A stretch of 19,673 nt of DNA from an uncultured Ellagibacter sp. GTDB lineage: Bacteria; Actinomycetota; Coriobacteriia; Coriobacteriales; Eggerthellaceae. A model generated the notes under the pieces. The model was not told the DNA's origin. It ran no database searches and worked only from the letters and a program-made list of their open reading frames with translations. Shown here piece after piece: positions 6,701-15,134 of the stretch. Position numbers and translations under genes: made by a program. Location of the stretch: positions 1 through 19,673 of the forward strand of contig NZ_CAKTTZ010000044.1 in assembly GCF_934617235.1 (NCBI RefSeq), in the 5' to 3' direction. How positions within the stretch are numbered: position 1 is the stretch's first letter; each line of letters begins with the position of its first letter.

Positions 6701-9271
6701 ATGAAGATTGCAAAGCAAGGGTATGTGAGCTTCGACGCGGACGGGTCGTTCGCCCCCGAAGCTTCGGTGCCGAAACAGGCGCAGGCCGAGGCGCCCGAGG
6801 CGGGCGTGGCGTATCGCCTTTCGCGCATCGCTGAGGAGGCGGCAGCCGAGGGCGTGCTCGCCCCCAATGCCGTCGATGCGGCGGACTCATCGGGATACAA
6901 CGTCGTTCCCTCGGGCGACGCGAGCGCATACTCCCTGGTCGATGGCAACGGCGCCAAGGACGCTCGTCCCCGCGTGCTGCTCATGTCGCGCGGCCGCATG
7001 GCCAGGCAATACGTGCAAGCTGCGACGGACGCTGGCTTCTCGGTGTGGCTGCCCTACACCACCGACAAGCGCTTCGAGCCGTACTTGCGCCAGGCAGCGG
7101 GAACGGTGTGTCTGGGCGAGAAGTACTCCGAAGCCCTGTTCTGCAACGCCCATGCCGTGCTCGACGCCGCCGCAGAATGCGGTGCGAGTACGGTGCTCTT
7201 GTGCGACGAGTCGCAGCCGCTCGGCGAGGTCGATGGCTTCCTTTCGCGTGCTATCTCGCGCGGCGTGAACGTCTTTCGCCCGCTGAAAAACGACACTCCG
7301 GCGCTCGGCTGGGTGCTGTGCACCACGGAGAAGGCGGCGCCCGCGGTCGATAAATGGCGCGCCTGCCCCCATTGCGGCTTGAAGTTCGCCGAGGAAAGCC
7401 TCGCCGCCTCGCACTACGTGTGCCCGACGTGCGGTGGCTATTTCCGCATGACCTCAGACGAGCGCATCGCCGACCTGCTCGACTCCGGCAGTTTCGAGGA
7501 GTGGGATGCCCACATGCCCGAGCCCGATCCACTCGAGTTCCCCGGTTACACCGAAAAGCTCTCGGCTCTTCGCGAGAAAACGGGTCTTGACGAGGGAATA
7601 CGCACGGGCGCGGGAAGCATTGCCGGTATCCGCACGGCGTTCGCGGTTATGGAGTCCACCTTCCTTATGGGGTCGATGGGCACTGCTGTCGGAGAGAAGA
7701 TGGCGCGCCTCGTGCGTCGTGCTGCCGACGAGGGGCTGCCTGTTGTCGCCTTCACCGCTTCGGGCGGCGCGCGCATGCAGGAGGGGCTTGCCTCGCTCAT
7801 GCAGATGGCGAAGGTGTCCTGCGCGCTTTCCCGCCTGGCGGAGCGCGGCTTGCCCTACATCTCGGTCATCACCGACCCGACGACGGGCGGCGTCACCGCA
7901 TCGTTTGCCATGCAAGGCGACATCATCCTCGCGGAGCCCCATGCGCTCATCGGCTTCGCGGGCCAGCGTGTGATCCGCGACACCATTAAGCAAGAGCTTC
8001 CCAAGGGCTTCCAAACCGCTGAATTCGCGCTCTCGCATGGGCTTATCGATGCTGTCGTATCGCGCTGCGACCTGCGTGCGACGCTTGCTCAGCTGCTTGC
8101 GCTGCATTACGCGACGCGCGCGCAGGGCGAGCCTGTTGCAGGCGAGGAGCGCATGATCGTCACGTATGATTCGGTCATGTCGAACCTTGAGCACGGCACT
8201 GACACCTATAATAAGGTTACTTACGGTTTGCTCCCCGTCGACGAGGAGCTGCTGCGCGACGATGGGGAAGACAACTCGTTCTCCGCATCGCTTGCCGAGA
8301 CCGTGTTCGGATGGTTCGGCGGCAAGGCGAAGCAGATCGAGCGCGAGGCGGATCGCCGTCGTGTCGTTGCTGACGCTCATGCCGAGGGCTTCTCGGAGGG
8401 GAAGGCTGCTGCGTGCGCGCCCACTGCGGGTGCTCCCGCCGCCGTGCCTGTCGCCGAGGCCGATGGACAAAGCTCCTCGGGCGCTCAAACCTCGAGCGCT
8501 TGGGAAAGCGTGCAGCTTGCGCGCAACGTGCATAGGCCCACGTCACGCTACTATATCGACCATATCGTCGACGGGTTCATCGAGCTTCACGGCGATCGCG
8601 GATTCGGCGATGACGGCGCGATCGTCGCGGGCGTCGGCTGGATCGGCAACCAGGCGGTCACGGTGATTGCCGAGGAAAAGGGCGTCGACCTGAAAGATCG
8701 TATCAAGCGCAATTTTGGCTGCCCTCAGCCTGAGGGGTATCGCAAGAGCCTGCGCCTCATGCGCGAGGCCGAGAAGTTCGGGCGCCCCATCGTGTGCTTC
8801 GTCGACACGCAGGGTGCATTCTGCGGCATGGAGGCAGAGGAGCGCGGGCAGGGCAACGCCATTGCGGACAACCTGCTCGCCATGGCGGGAATGAAGGTGC
8901 CTATCGTAAGCGTGCTTCTCGGCGAGGGCGGATCGGGCGGTGCGCTCGCGCTTGCCGTGGCGAACCGCGTAGCCATGCAGGAACATGCGGTGTACTCCGT
9001 GTTGTCACCCGAGGGCTTCGCGTCCATCTTGTGGAAGGACCGCACTCGCGCGCCCGAGGCTGCTGCCGTCATGAAGATGAGCGCAGCCGAGGCGCACGAG
9101 ATGGGCATTGTGGACGACGTACTTTCCGAAGGTCCCGCTCCTGCGCATGAAAACCCCGATGCGGCGGTCGACGTGGTGCGCGACTATGTGCGCTGCGAGC
9201 TCGCCGAGCTTTCAAGTGTTTCCGCCGATGACCTGGTAGAACAACGCCGCGCCCGCTTCGAGGCGTTCTAG
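6701..9271 (+). CDS. accDA: Fused acetyl-CoA carboxylase carboxyltransferase (AccD-AccA) with a degenerate biotin-carboxylase N-terminal domain
   Basis: The 856-residue protein has four parts. Residues 1-90 are Ala/Glu-rich and unrecognised. Residues 91-198 align colinearly with the N-terminal domain of biotin carboxylase (RVLLMSRGRMAR like KIVIANRGEIALR; AGTVCLGE like DETVCIGP; NAHAVLDAAAECGA; DGFLSRAISRGVNVFRP), but the HPGYGFLSE signature is lost and no ATP-grasp domain follows. Residues 217-480 are AccD, with a zinc ribbon C222/C225/C241/C244 and TASGGARMQEG and DPTTGGVTASFA segments. A linker follows, and residues 600-856 are AccA (YIDHIVDGFIELHGDRGF, GEGGSGGALAL, SVLSPEGFASILWK). The carboxyltransferase half reaction (biotin-CO2 to acetyl-CoA) should be intact. 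The ATG at 6701 follows GAGGG. Two direct TTACCAGG copies (6657 and 6666) lie just upstream. It is the last gene of the operon. Confidence 0.93.
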   Translation: MKIAKQGYVSFDADGSFAPEASVPKQAQAEAPEAGVAYRLSRIAEEAAAEGVLAPNAVDAADSSGYNVVPSGDASAYSLVDGNGAKDARPRVLLMSRGRMARQYVQAATDAGFSVWLPYTTDKRFEPYLRQAAGTVCLGEKYSEALFCNAHAVLDAAAECGASTVLLCDESQPLGEVDGFLSRAISRGVNVFRPLKNDTPALGWVLCTTEKAAPAVDKWRACPHCGLKFAEESLAASHYVCPTCGGYFRMTSDERIADLLDSGSFEEWDAHMPEPDPLEFPGYTEKLSALREKTGLDEGIRTGAGSIAGIRTAFAVMESTFLMGSMGTAVGEKMARLVRRAADEGLPVVAFTASGGARMQEGLASLMQMAKVSCALSRLAERGLPYISVITDPTTGGVTASFAMQGDIILAEPHALIGFAGQRVIRDTIKQELPKGFQTAEFALSHGLIDAVVSRCDLRATLAQLLALHYATRAQGEPVAGEERMIVTYDSVMSNLEHGTDTYNKVTYGLLPVDEELLRDDGEDNSFSASLAETVFGWFGGKAKQIEREADRRRVVADAHAEGFSEGKAAACAPTAGAPAAVPVAEADGQSSSGAQTSSAWESVQLARNVHRPTSRYYIDHIVDGFIELHGDRGFGDDGAIVAGVGWIGNQAVTVIAEEKGVDLKDRIKRNFGCPQPEGYRKSLRLMREAEKFGRPIVCFVDTQGAFCGMEAEERGQGNAIADNLLAMAGMKVPIVSVLLGEGGSGGALALAVANRVAMQEHAVYSVLSPEGFASILWKDRTRAPEAAAVMKMSAAEAHEMGIVDDVLSEGPAPAHENPDAAVDVVRDYVRCELAELSSVSADDLVEQRRARFEAF

Positions 9272-9287
9272 TTAATTGCTTTGTGCT

Positions 9288-9333
9288 GAGCGCAGCTTTT
9301 GCCTGTGGGGGGAGTCGGGAAAGAGCTGCGCTC
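9288..9333 (+). terminator. Perfect 10-base inverted repeat after accDA, possible transcription end
   Basis: GAGCGCAGCT (9288-9297) pairs with AGCTGCGCTC (9324-9333) around a 26-base loop. It sits 16 bases past the accDA stop and before the convergent kinase gene. The large loop and the lack of a T run make it atypical as an intrinsic terminator. Confidence 0.4.
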
Positions 9334-9390
9334 TCTGACAAATTGCAGTGCGCAGGGTAGATTGAAAGCTTAGGTCCCGCGCTTTTCTCG

Positions 9391-10728
9391 CTAATTCCAT
9401 TCCGCGATGTTGATCATTCTGCTGACTCGCCACTCGAGTGACGCCTTGATAAAGGGGAGCCTTGCCGTGAGCGCTTCGTTTTTTGCCAGGATGCTAAGGG
9501 CCTCTTCGACAAAACCGTCGAGTTTTCTAGCATCGAGCCAGGTCATATCTTGAACAAGGAGCATCTGCTTTGCGGGACTCGCATAAAACTGCTTGCTTTC
9601 AAAACTGTGCTCACCGGCGGCAAGCTGCGAAGTTGGGACATCGCACCAAAGAGACGAGCCAGAGTCAAATATTGGCGCAGGGCGGCATTCGAGAGACTCC
9701 ACGTTCCTGATGAGTCCGAAATTGCGATGATGCCGGTCATGGTTGGCGATAATGTCGTCGCACACGATCATGCGGTCGAGCGAGCTTGCCGCAGCGTGGA
9801 CTCCAAGCGCCTCGCAGCACGCGAGATAGTGCTCGTAATCATTTAAGCGGGCATCTCGTTCGAGATGGCGTTCCACGTAAAGGGCGGGAATGAACTCCTC
9901 CTCGTCGGTTAGAAAGATCGTACAGCGGCTCAACGCAGTCGCTCCCTCTCCCTCGATACCGTATGGGACGTAGTCGCCGCGTTTGAGGAGACGCCTATGC
10001 AGCGCGGTCGCTACCACTTCATTGTATGGTTCCTGACCATATTGCGTGCCTCCTTTCAGAAGGAGTCGCTTTCCGTTGCGGCAAACCCAACGCTTTTCCA
10101 GATTCCCATCTGAGGTGTTGTCCGGTTTCGCTACAGCAGTTTTGCCATCAGCGGCATACTCTTCCGTGATGAGGGACACCTGGTTGAAGTCGTTGTTGAA
10201 AAAATTGACGTCTTCCCACGCAAGGGTCGAACTGTTCGGGCGAATCCAATATTGATCGGATAGGGAAAGCCCCAGATTTCGTTGGATGAGCTCTTGGGGG
10301 AGGTCAGCCCCCGCTTCTTCTAGTAGAGCATCCAGCCGATGTCTCGTTTGGGGAATTCCCCTTCCTCGCCACCAGGAATTGAAGTCGGCGAGCATGTTTC
10401 CCGCACTATCGAAAAGACCGATTGGCGAGTGCGTCTTATCGATTTCGGGGTTTATATAGGTGAACTCTTTGCGCCGACTGTCATAAATGACCTGCACGAT
10501 CTCATGCCCTCTGTTCATGAGTGTGAATTCGGTTTCGCTTTTTCCCCGGCCTCGCGCCGGTCGGCCGCCTTTTTTGCTGACGGTGGCGATTCTCTCTTTG
10601 ATGGAATCTTCGCTGATGAGCCAAACACCCGACACCTTTTGCGCTGCGATGGCGCCATCGCGGACGAGCGCCTGAACCCTTCGATCGCTCACACCGAGAA
10701 GCTGCGCGGCTTGATGCGTCGTAAGCAT
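9391..10728 (-). CDS. HTH-HipA-like kinase, single-gene (putative toxin or regulatory kinase)
   Basis: The 445-residue protein begins with an excisionase/MerR-type helix-turn-helix (residues 1-47: TTHQAAQLLGVSDRRVQALV, then GVWLISEDSI), followed by a basic linker (KKGGRPARGRGKS). The rest resembles HipA-type Ser/Thr kinases: LLLKGG with K225 as probable nucleotide lysine, EPYNEVVA with E237, a catalytic-loop-like IANHDRHHRNFG (D331, N336), and a metal-binding IFDSGSSLW (D355). In classic hipBA the DNA-binding antitoxin HipB is a separate gene; here a DNA-binding domain is in the same chain. The start has a strong AAGGAGG site. The next gene upstream on this strand is Nudix (103 bases). Base composition looks less GC-rich than the neighbours, hinting at acquisition by transfer. 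Kinase activity and toxicity are inferred only. Confidence 0.75.
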   Translation of the reverse strand: MLTTHQAAQLLGVSDRRVQALVRDGAIAAQKVSGVWLISEDSIKERIATVSKKGGRPARGRGKSETEFTLMNRGHEIVQVIYDSRRKEFTYINPEIDKTHSPIGLFDSAGNMLADFNSWWRGRGIPQTRHRLDALLEEAGADLPQELIQRNLGLSLSDQYWIRPNSSTLAWEDVNFFNNDFNQVSLITEEYAADGKTAVAKPDNTSDGNLEKRWVCRNGKRLLLKGGTQYGQEPYNEVVATALHRRLLKRGDYVPYGIEGEGATALSRCTIFLTDEEEFIPALYVERHLERDARLNDYEHYLACCEALGVHAAASSLDRMIVCDDIIANHDRHHRNFGLIRNVESLECRPAPIFDSGSSLWCDVPTSQLAAGEHSFESKQFYASPAKQMLLVQDMTWLDARKLDGFVEEALSILAKNEALTARLPFIKASLEWRVSRMINIAEWN

Positions 10729-10741
10729 GTACGCCTCCTTG

Positions 10742-10839
10742 TTCGGCAGTTCGGTTGCGCAGACATTGTAACAAAACTATTCGGAAAAACGAACGGTTAT
10801 CAAGCGAACCCCGAAAGAAAAACCCTTCGTTCTAGCGAA
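10742..10839 (-). promoter_or_regulatory. Array of TTCG/CGAA half-sites, probable operator of the HTH-HipA-like gene
   Basis: Eight TTCG or CGAA tetramers lie at 10742, 10750, 10780, 10790, 10805, 10812, 10826 and 10836. Two pairs form identical dyads TTCG-N6-CGAA (10780-10793 and 10826-10839); the second overlaps the Nudix stop codon. A -10-like TACAAT reads on the - strand at 10765-10770, so the sites surround a likely start of transcription. I found no convincing -35 box 17 bases upstream. Autoregulation by the HTH of the downstream kinase is an inference. Confidence 0.5.
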
Positions 10840-11446
10840 TGATTTTCTTGCTTCCAATCTCCTCGATCGCCGCGCGAACGACGGGGTCGTCCAGCTTGTC
10901 GATCAGCTTGCGGTAGATGCGCTCGCGAATCCACGGCTCGGTTGAAAGAGCGACGGCGTCTTCGGTGGGCACCCATTTCACACCGCTGTTCTCATCAGGC
11001 TTTATGCGGATGGGCTCGTCGGGGGAGGCCACAGCGAGATACGTCACGTTCAAATGCAGATGCGATCCGACGTACTTCCCACGTTTCTCGTGTCCGTCGA
11101 CCGTGAGCACCTCAAGCGAGTAGATGTTTCCCGCGGGAAGCGGCACTAAGCGCGCATGCGACACGCCCGTCTCTTCCTGAAGCTCGCGCAGGGCGACGGC
11201 TGCAAGGTCGCGCTCGCCGTCGGCGTGACCCCCGATCCACGACCACGAGCCGTAGATGTTGTGAAATACGAGCAGCGTCTGCGTGCAATCAGGACTTACG
11301 ACCCAGACGGAGCACGCCATATGCGCGAGCGCCTCGCGGGAAAACGCGTTCTCGCGCGTGCCGAGCACTGAAAGTATCACTTGCTTGTCGACTTCTTCCT
11401 GCTCGTTTTCCGGCTTGTACGCCGCGATGTTTTCCTCTATGGCCAT
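10832..11446 (-). CDS. Nudix hydrolase family protein
   Basis: The 204-residue product carries a Nudix box at about 72-95: GGHADGERDL followed by RELQEETGV. The REL-x-EE core supplies the metal-binding glutamates. The upstream glutamate sits one residue earlier than in MutT, as in the GGHADGE-type subfamily. Nudix enzymes cleave nucleoside diphosphates linked to another moiety, and the substrate cannot be told from sequence. The frame stays open 79 codons further upstream but that extension is an Arg-Ala low-complexity run, so I place the start at the ATG ending at 11446, preceded by AGGGAGG. The gene is divergent from the SNF2 gene and 103 bases before the HTH-HipA-like gene on the same strand, with which it may be cotranscribed. 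Confidence 0.85.
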   Translation of the reverse strand: MAIEENIAAYKPENEQEEVDKQVILSVLGTRENAFSREALAHMACSVWVVSPDCTQTLLVFHNIYGSWSWIGGHADGERDLAAVALRELQEETGVSHARLVPLPAGNIYSLEVLTVDGHEKRGKYVGSHLHLNVTYLAVASPDEPIRIKPDENSGVKWVPTEDAVALSTEPWIRERIYRKLIDKLDDPVVRAAIEEIGSKKIIR

Positions 11447-11536
11447 GTTGCCTCCCTCATCCGTTCGCTTGATTGTACCGCCCCACGCTGTCTTCGCGCG
11501 CCTGACTTTCCCGCCCGCAAGCTCGCCACGCACGTC

Positions 11537-11580
11537 CGCCCGCGCCCTCGCCCTCGCCCGCGCTCGCGCCCGCCGCTCCG
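11537..11580. repeat. GC-only low-complexity run of CGCCCT/CGCGCT-like units between divergent genes
   Basis: The segment is made almost only of C and G with scattered T, in short units such as CGCCCTCGCC and CGCTCGCGCC. It creates artificial Arg-Ala or Arg-Pro runs in open frames on both strands. It lies in the 222-base region between the Nudix and SNF2 starts and probably reflects slippage. Confidence 0.5.
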
Positions 11581-11614
11581 TTCGTGCGCTCGTCTTCGCA
11601 AGCGGCGGGGACAA

Positions 11615-11644
11615 TTGTCTGCGCTTGCATCGCCGTGCTACACT
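11615..11644 (+). promoter_or_regulatory. Candidate promoter of the SNF2 gene
   Basis: TTGTCT (11615-11620) and TACACT (11639-11644) are 18 bases apart, each matching 4 of 6 consensus positions. The start codon at 11669 follows 24 bases later. An overlapping TTGCAT lies at 11625. Confidence 0.4.
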
Positions 11645-11668
11645 AGCGGTTACGAAAAAAGGAGACAT

Positions 11669-14600
11669 GTGATTTCGGAACATGAAATAGCCGCTAATTG
11701 CAATTCGCGTACATTTGCCCGCGCCGAGAAGATAGCCGCGAGCGATCGCAATATCTTGACGAAGCGCGTGCGCTACGAGGTGGGGGAGACGGTGCTGTCT
11801 GCCCAGGTCGCAAGCTCAAGTGGGTGGGACGATCACTATCGGTCATCGGTCTATCTGTCGCCTGACGAGAAGACCATCGAGGACTGGTCGTGCACCTGCC
11901 CTGCGGTTGTCGAGTACGACGGGCTGTGCAAGCATTGCGCCGCGCTCGCGCTCTCCTTTTCACGCGCGCCGGAGAAATTCATGGGCTTCACCCCGAAGCG
12001 CCGCGTGACGACATCGCCCTGCATCACCGAACTCATGCGCCGCGGCGAGCAAGCCGTCGACGACAGCGACATGGAAGGCTCGATCGACCTCGAATGCACG
12101 CTCACGTACGGTTATCGGCTGTGGTCGGCGAGCTTCAAGGTGGCAAGTCCCACATCGTCCTACGTTATGAAGAGCATCTCCGACTTCGTGGCGCGCATGC
12201 GTACGGGCGAGCGCTATTCCTACGGGAAAAAGCTCGCGTTCACGCATGCCCCTGCGCTTCTCACTGAGCGCGGTCGTCGTGTGGCGGAATTCCTTGACCG
12301 CGCCGTCTCCCTGCGCGAGCGAAGTGCGACGGCAGTTCACTGGGGTGTTGCGCTGACCCCCGATGTCGGGCGCGATATCAACCTTTCGCAGGCGGAAGTG
12401 GTCGAACTGCTCGATGCACTTGACGGGGGGTCGTTCACCATTCGCGGTACCGACATCGGCACGCGCACGGTCACCGAGGCGCGCATCGTGCACGCTGACC
12501 CCGAAATCAAGGTATCGCTTGAGAAATCCACCGAGGACGGTTACTGCATCAAGCGAGGCACCGATGTTGTGCTCGCTGCGCAGGGCCGCCGCATGTACGC
12601 CTGGATGGGCGACGTCGTGTATCGCTGCTCACCGGAGTTCTCGCGTTGCGCCGACTTCCTGCGCATGGTATACGAAGGTTCCGAAGTGCGTCTTTTCATT
12701 TCGAAGGAGGACATGCCGCTCTTCTGTTCGGCTGTGTTGCCCCAGGTGGAGAAGACATTGCACATGAATGTGCCTCCCGAGGTGGAGCGCTTTCGCCCCG
12801 TGCCCGGCGAGATTTCCTTCTACTTCGACAAGGTGCGCGCGGGCGTGCGCGTGGAGGCGGTGGCGACCTATGGCGACTTTCGCTACGTCTTGGCCGGCGA
12901 GGAGGCCCATCTCGTTGATGCGTCTGGCCCTGCGTCCATAAGCGGGCCCGTTCGCCGTGCCCGCGCCGCGTCTGCTGCGCGCGGAATCGTCGTCGAAAGC
13001 AAAACTGAACGCGCCGAAGAGCTGGGGCCCTTGCGTGACGCGCGTCTCGAAGCGCGTGCAACGACGCTTATCGAGCGCTACTTCGGCTTGGGCGACCCGA
13101 TTATCCCGAATGCCGACGACGACGCGGTGGGTAACCTGCTTTTCGGCGGCATGCCCGAGTTCCGCGCGCTCGGCGAGGTCTTCACCACGCCCGCTTTTGA
13201 CCGCCTCATCCGCGACGGCAAGCCGCGCATCTCCATGGGGGTGTCGCTTGCGGGCAATCTGATCGATCTCACGGTGAGTGCGGGCGATTTGGAATCCGAC
13301 GAGCTTGCCGCGCTGCTGTCGAGCTATCGCAAGCGCAAGCATTACCACAAGCTCAAGGGCGGCGCGTACCTCTCGCTCGAGGATTTGGACTTGGCCGAGC
13401 TCGACCGCATCGCGTCTGACCTGGGAATCTCTCTAAAGGAACTTGCGAGCGGCAAGGTCGAGCTGCCGAGTTACCGCGCGTTTTACCTCGACGAGGAGAA
13501 AGACCTCGACCGCGATCGCTCCTTTAAGAGCTACGTGGACAACTTCCGCTCGGTCGATGAGCAAAGCTACACGCCGCCTAAGCAGCTTTCAAGTGTGCTG
13601 CGCCCCTATCAGGAGGAAGGCTTCCGCTGGCTTTCCGCGCGCTGTGATGCGGGTTTCGGTGGCATTCTTGCTGATGAAATGGGCCTTGGCAAGTCGCTTC
13701 AGCTGATTTCGCTTCTGCTCGCCCGTCGCGATAAGGCGCGGGGTGTGGGGCCGAGCCTTATCGTGTGCCCGGCGTCGCTTGTGTACAACTGGCTGCAGGA
13801 ATTCGCCCGCTTCGCGCCTGAGCTCACGGTTCGCGCTGTGGCAGGGCCGAAGGCCGACCGGCGCCGCATCAGGGCGCTCTCGCTTCCCGCGCCCGACGGT
13901 TCTGCCGCGAGCGACCCGTGCGACGTGCTCGTGACATCGTATGACCTGCTTCGCATCGATATTCACGATTGGGTGGGGGAGCGCTTCTTCCTGTGCGCGC
14001 TTGACGAGGCGCAATACGTGAAGAACCCTGCGGCCCTCGTCACGCGTGCGGTGAAGCGCATCGAGGCGGAGCATCGCTTCGCGCTCACGGGCACCCCGAT
14101 GGAGAACCGCCTCTCGGAGCTTTGGAGCATCTTCGATTTCTTGATGCCGGGGCTGCTTGGCCCCTACGCGCGTTTCCGCGAGCGTTTCGAGCTGCCGATT
14201 GTCGGCGGCGACGAGGACACTGCGCGCAGGTTGCAGGCGCTCGTGGGTCCGTTTATGCTGCGCCGCCTGAAAACGCAGGTGCTCTCTGACTTGCCCGAGA
14301 AGCTCGAAAGCGTGGTGTACGCGCCCATGATTGGCGAGCAATTGAAGCTGTATTCCGCCCATGAACAGCGTCTTCGTGAAGAGCTCACGCACCAGAAGAA
14401 TGATAAGGCAGCTAAGAATGGCGGGCGCAAGAGCGGCATGTCGGATGCGGAGTTCAACAAGAGCAAGGTGCAGATTTTAGCCGAGCTCACCCGCCTGCGC
14501 CAGCTGTGCTGCGACCCGAGATTGCTCTACGAGAACTACAAGGGGCCCGCGGCGAAGCTCGACGCGATTTGCGATTTGGTGGACTCCGCGATGGGCGGCG

Positions 14601-15067
14601 GCGAGAAAGCACTCGTGTTCTCCCAGTTCACAAGCTTCTTATCGCTTATTGCCGACAGGCTCGATGCGGCTGGTGTGCGCTACTTCACGATCACGGGCGC
14701 AACGCCTAAGGAGGAGCGGCTCGAACTGGTGAACCGCTTCAATGCCGACGACACGCCCGTGTTTCTGATTTCGCTCAAGGCGGGCGGCACGGGACTCAAC
14801 CTCACGGGCGCGTCGGTCGTCATCCACGCCGATCCCTGGTGGAATGCTGCGGCGCAGGATCAGGCGACCGACCGCGCGCACCGTATCGGGCAGACGCATG
14901 TGGTGAGCGTCGAGCGCGTGATCGCGAAAGGTACGATCGAGGAGCGCATCCTCGCACTTCAGGAGGCGAAAAGCGACTTGGCCGACCAGGTCGTCGGCGC
15001 GTCCGGCGTGTCGCTCGCCTCGCTTTCCCGCGACGACTTGGTCGACCTTTTGGGCCCCATCGAGTAG
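11669..15067 (+). CDS. SNF2-family DEAD/DEAH ATPase with N-terminal SWIM zinc finger
   Basis: The 1132-residue protein is a bacterial Swi2/Snf2-type DNA translocase. A SWIM zinc finger at 75-89 (C75-x-C77 and C87-x-H89) is followed by about 550 residues typical of the SNF2-associated region. The two RecA-like lobes follow: DEMGLGKS (669-676, Walker A), DEAQ (779-782, Walker B), LTGTPMENRLSELWSIFDFL (motif III area), LISLKAGGTGLNLT (motif V) and QATDRAHRIGQ (1065-1075, motif VI). All ATPase motifs are intact. The start is GTG at 11669 with AAAAAAGGAGA just upstream; the overlapping ATG at 11667 runs into TGA at once, and the longer open frame upstream is low-complexity. Roles in DNA repair, transcription recycling or phage defence are known for relatives, and none can be chosen here. 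Confidence 0.92.
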   Translation: MISEHEIAANCNSRTFARAEKIAASDRNILTKRVRYEVGETVLSAQVASSSGWDDHYRSSVYLSPDEKTIEDWSCTCPAVVEYDGLCKHCAALALSFSRAPEKFMGFTPKRRVTTSPCITELMRRGEQAVDDSDMEGSIDLECTLTYGYRLWSASFKVASPTSSYVMKSISDFVARMRTGERYSYGKKLAFTHAPALLTERGRRVAEFLDRAVSLRERSATAVHWGVALTPDVGRDINLSQAEVVELLDALDGGSFTIRGTDIGTRTVTEARIVHADPEIKVSLEKSTEDGYCIKRGTDVVLAAQGRRMYAWMGDVVYRCSPEFSRCADFLRMVYEGSEVRLFISKEDMPLFCSAVLPQVEKTLHMNVPPEVERFRPVPGEISFYFDKVRAGVRVEAVATYGDFRYVLAGEEAHLVDASGPASISGPVRRARAASAARGIVVESKTERAEELGPLRDARLEARATTLIERYFGLGDPIIPNADDDAVGNLLFGGMPEFRALGEVFTTPAFDRLIRDGKPRISMGVSLAGNLIDLTVSAGDLESDELAALLSSYRKRKHYHKLKGGAYLSLEDLDLAELDRIASDLGISLKELASGKVELPSYRAFYLDEEKDLDRDRSFKSYVDNFRSVDEQSYTPPKQLSSVLRPYQEEGFRWLSARCDAGFGGILADEMGLGKSLQLISLLLARRDKARGVGPSLIVCPASLVYNWLQEFARFAPELTVRAVAGPKADRRRIRALSLPAPDGSAASDPCDVLVTSYDLLRIDIHDWVGERFFLCALDEAQYVKNPAALVTRAVKRIEAEHRFALTGTPMENRLSELWSIFDFLMPGLLGPYARFRERFELPIVGGDEDTARRLQALVGPFMLRRLKTQVLSDLPEKLESVVYAPMIGEQLKLYSAHEQRLREELTHQKNDKAAKNGGRKSGMSDAEFNKSKVQILAELTRLRQLCCDPRLLYENYKGPAAKLDAICDLVDSAMGGGEKALVFSQFTSFLSLIADRLDAAGVRYFTITGATPKEERLELVNRFNADDTPVFLISLKAGGTGLNLTGASVVIHADPWWNAAAQDQATDRAHRIGQTHVVSVERVIAKGTIEERILALQEAKSDLADQVVGASGVSLASLSRDDLVDLLGPIE

Positions 15068-15095
15068 AAGTGGCGAGGGGGCGCTGGCCCTGCTT

Positions 15096-15134
15096 GCCGG
15101 TCGGCGGAGCTCGTGCCAGCCTCGATCGACCGGC
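15096..15134. terminator. 8-base perfect inverted repeat between convergent genes
   Basis: GCCGGTCG (15096-15103) and CGACCGGC (15127-15134) can form a stem with a 23-base loop. It lies between the SNF2 stop (15067) and the end of the DUF523 gene (15240), where transcripts from both strands should end. There is no T tract on either side, so function is uncertain. The rest of 15068-15239 shows no gene. Confidence 0.35.

Noticed and set aside
9067..9075. VMKM sequence in the AccA part as a possible biotinylation site
   Set aside because: It is in the region normally present in AccA after the SVLSPEG segment, and the surrounding biotinyl-domain fold (EAMKM between beta strands) is missing.
9288..9333. 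Attachment site or transposon end from the 10-base inverted repeat after accDA
   Set aside because: No second copy or transposase was found; a transcript-end hairpin is the simpler reading.
9391..10728. Excisionase of an integrated element, from the N-terminal HTH
   Set aside because: The HTH is only about 50 residues of a 445-residue protein whose remainder is kinase-like. No integrase or attachment repeats were seen, and the tRNA at the window end is 9 kb away.
11447..11683. N-terminal extension of the Nudix protein by 79 residues, and of the SNF2 protein by 96 residues
   Set aside because: Both extensions overlap each other on opposite strands and consist of Arg-Ala/Arg-Pro runs from a low-complexity GC tract. 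Good ribosome binding sites support the inner starts.
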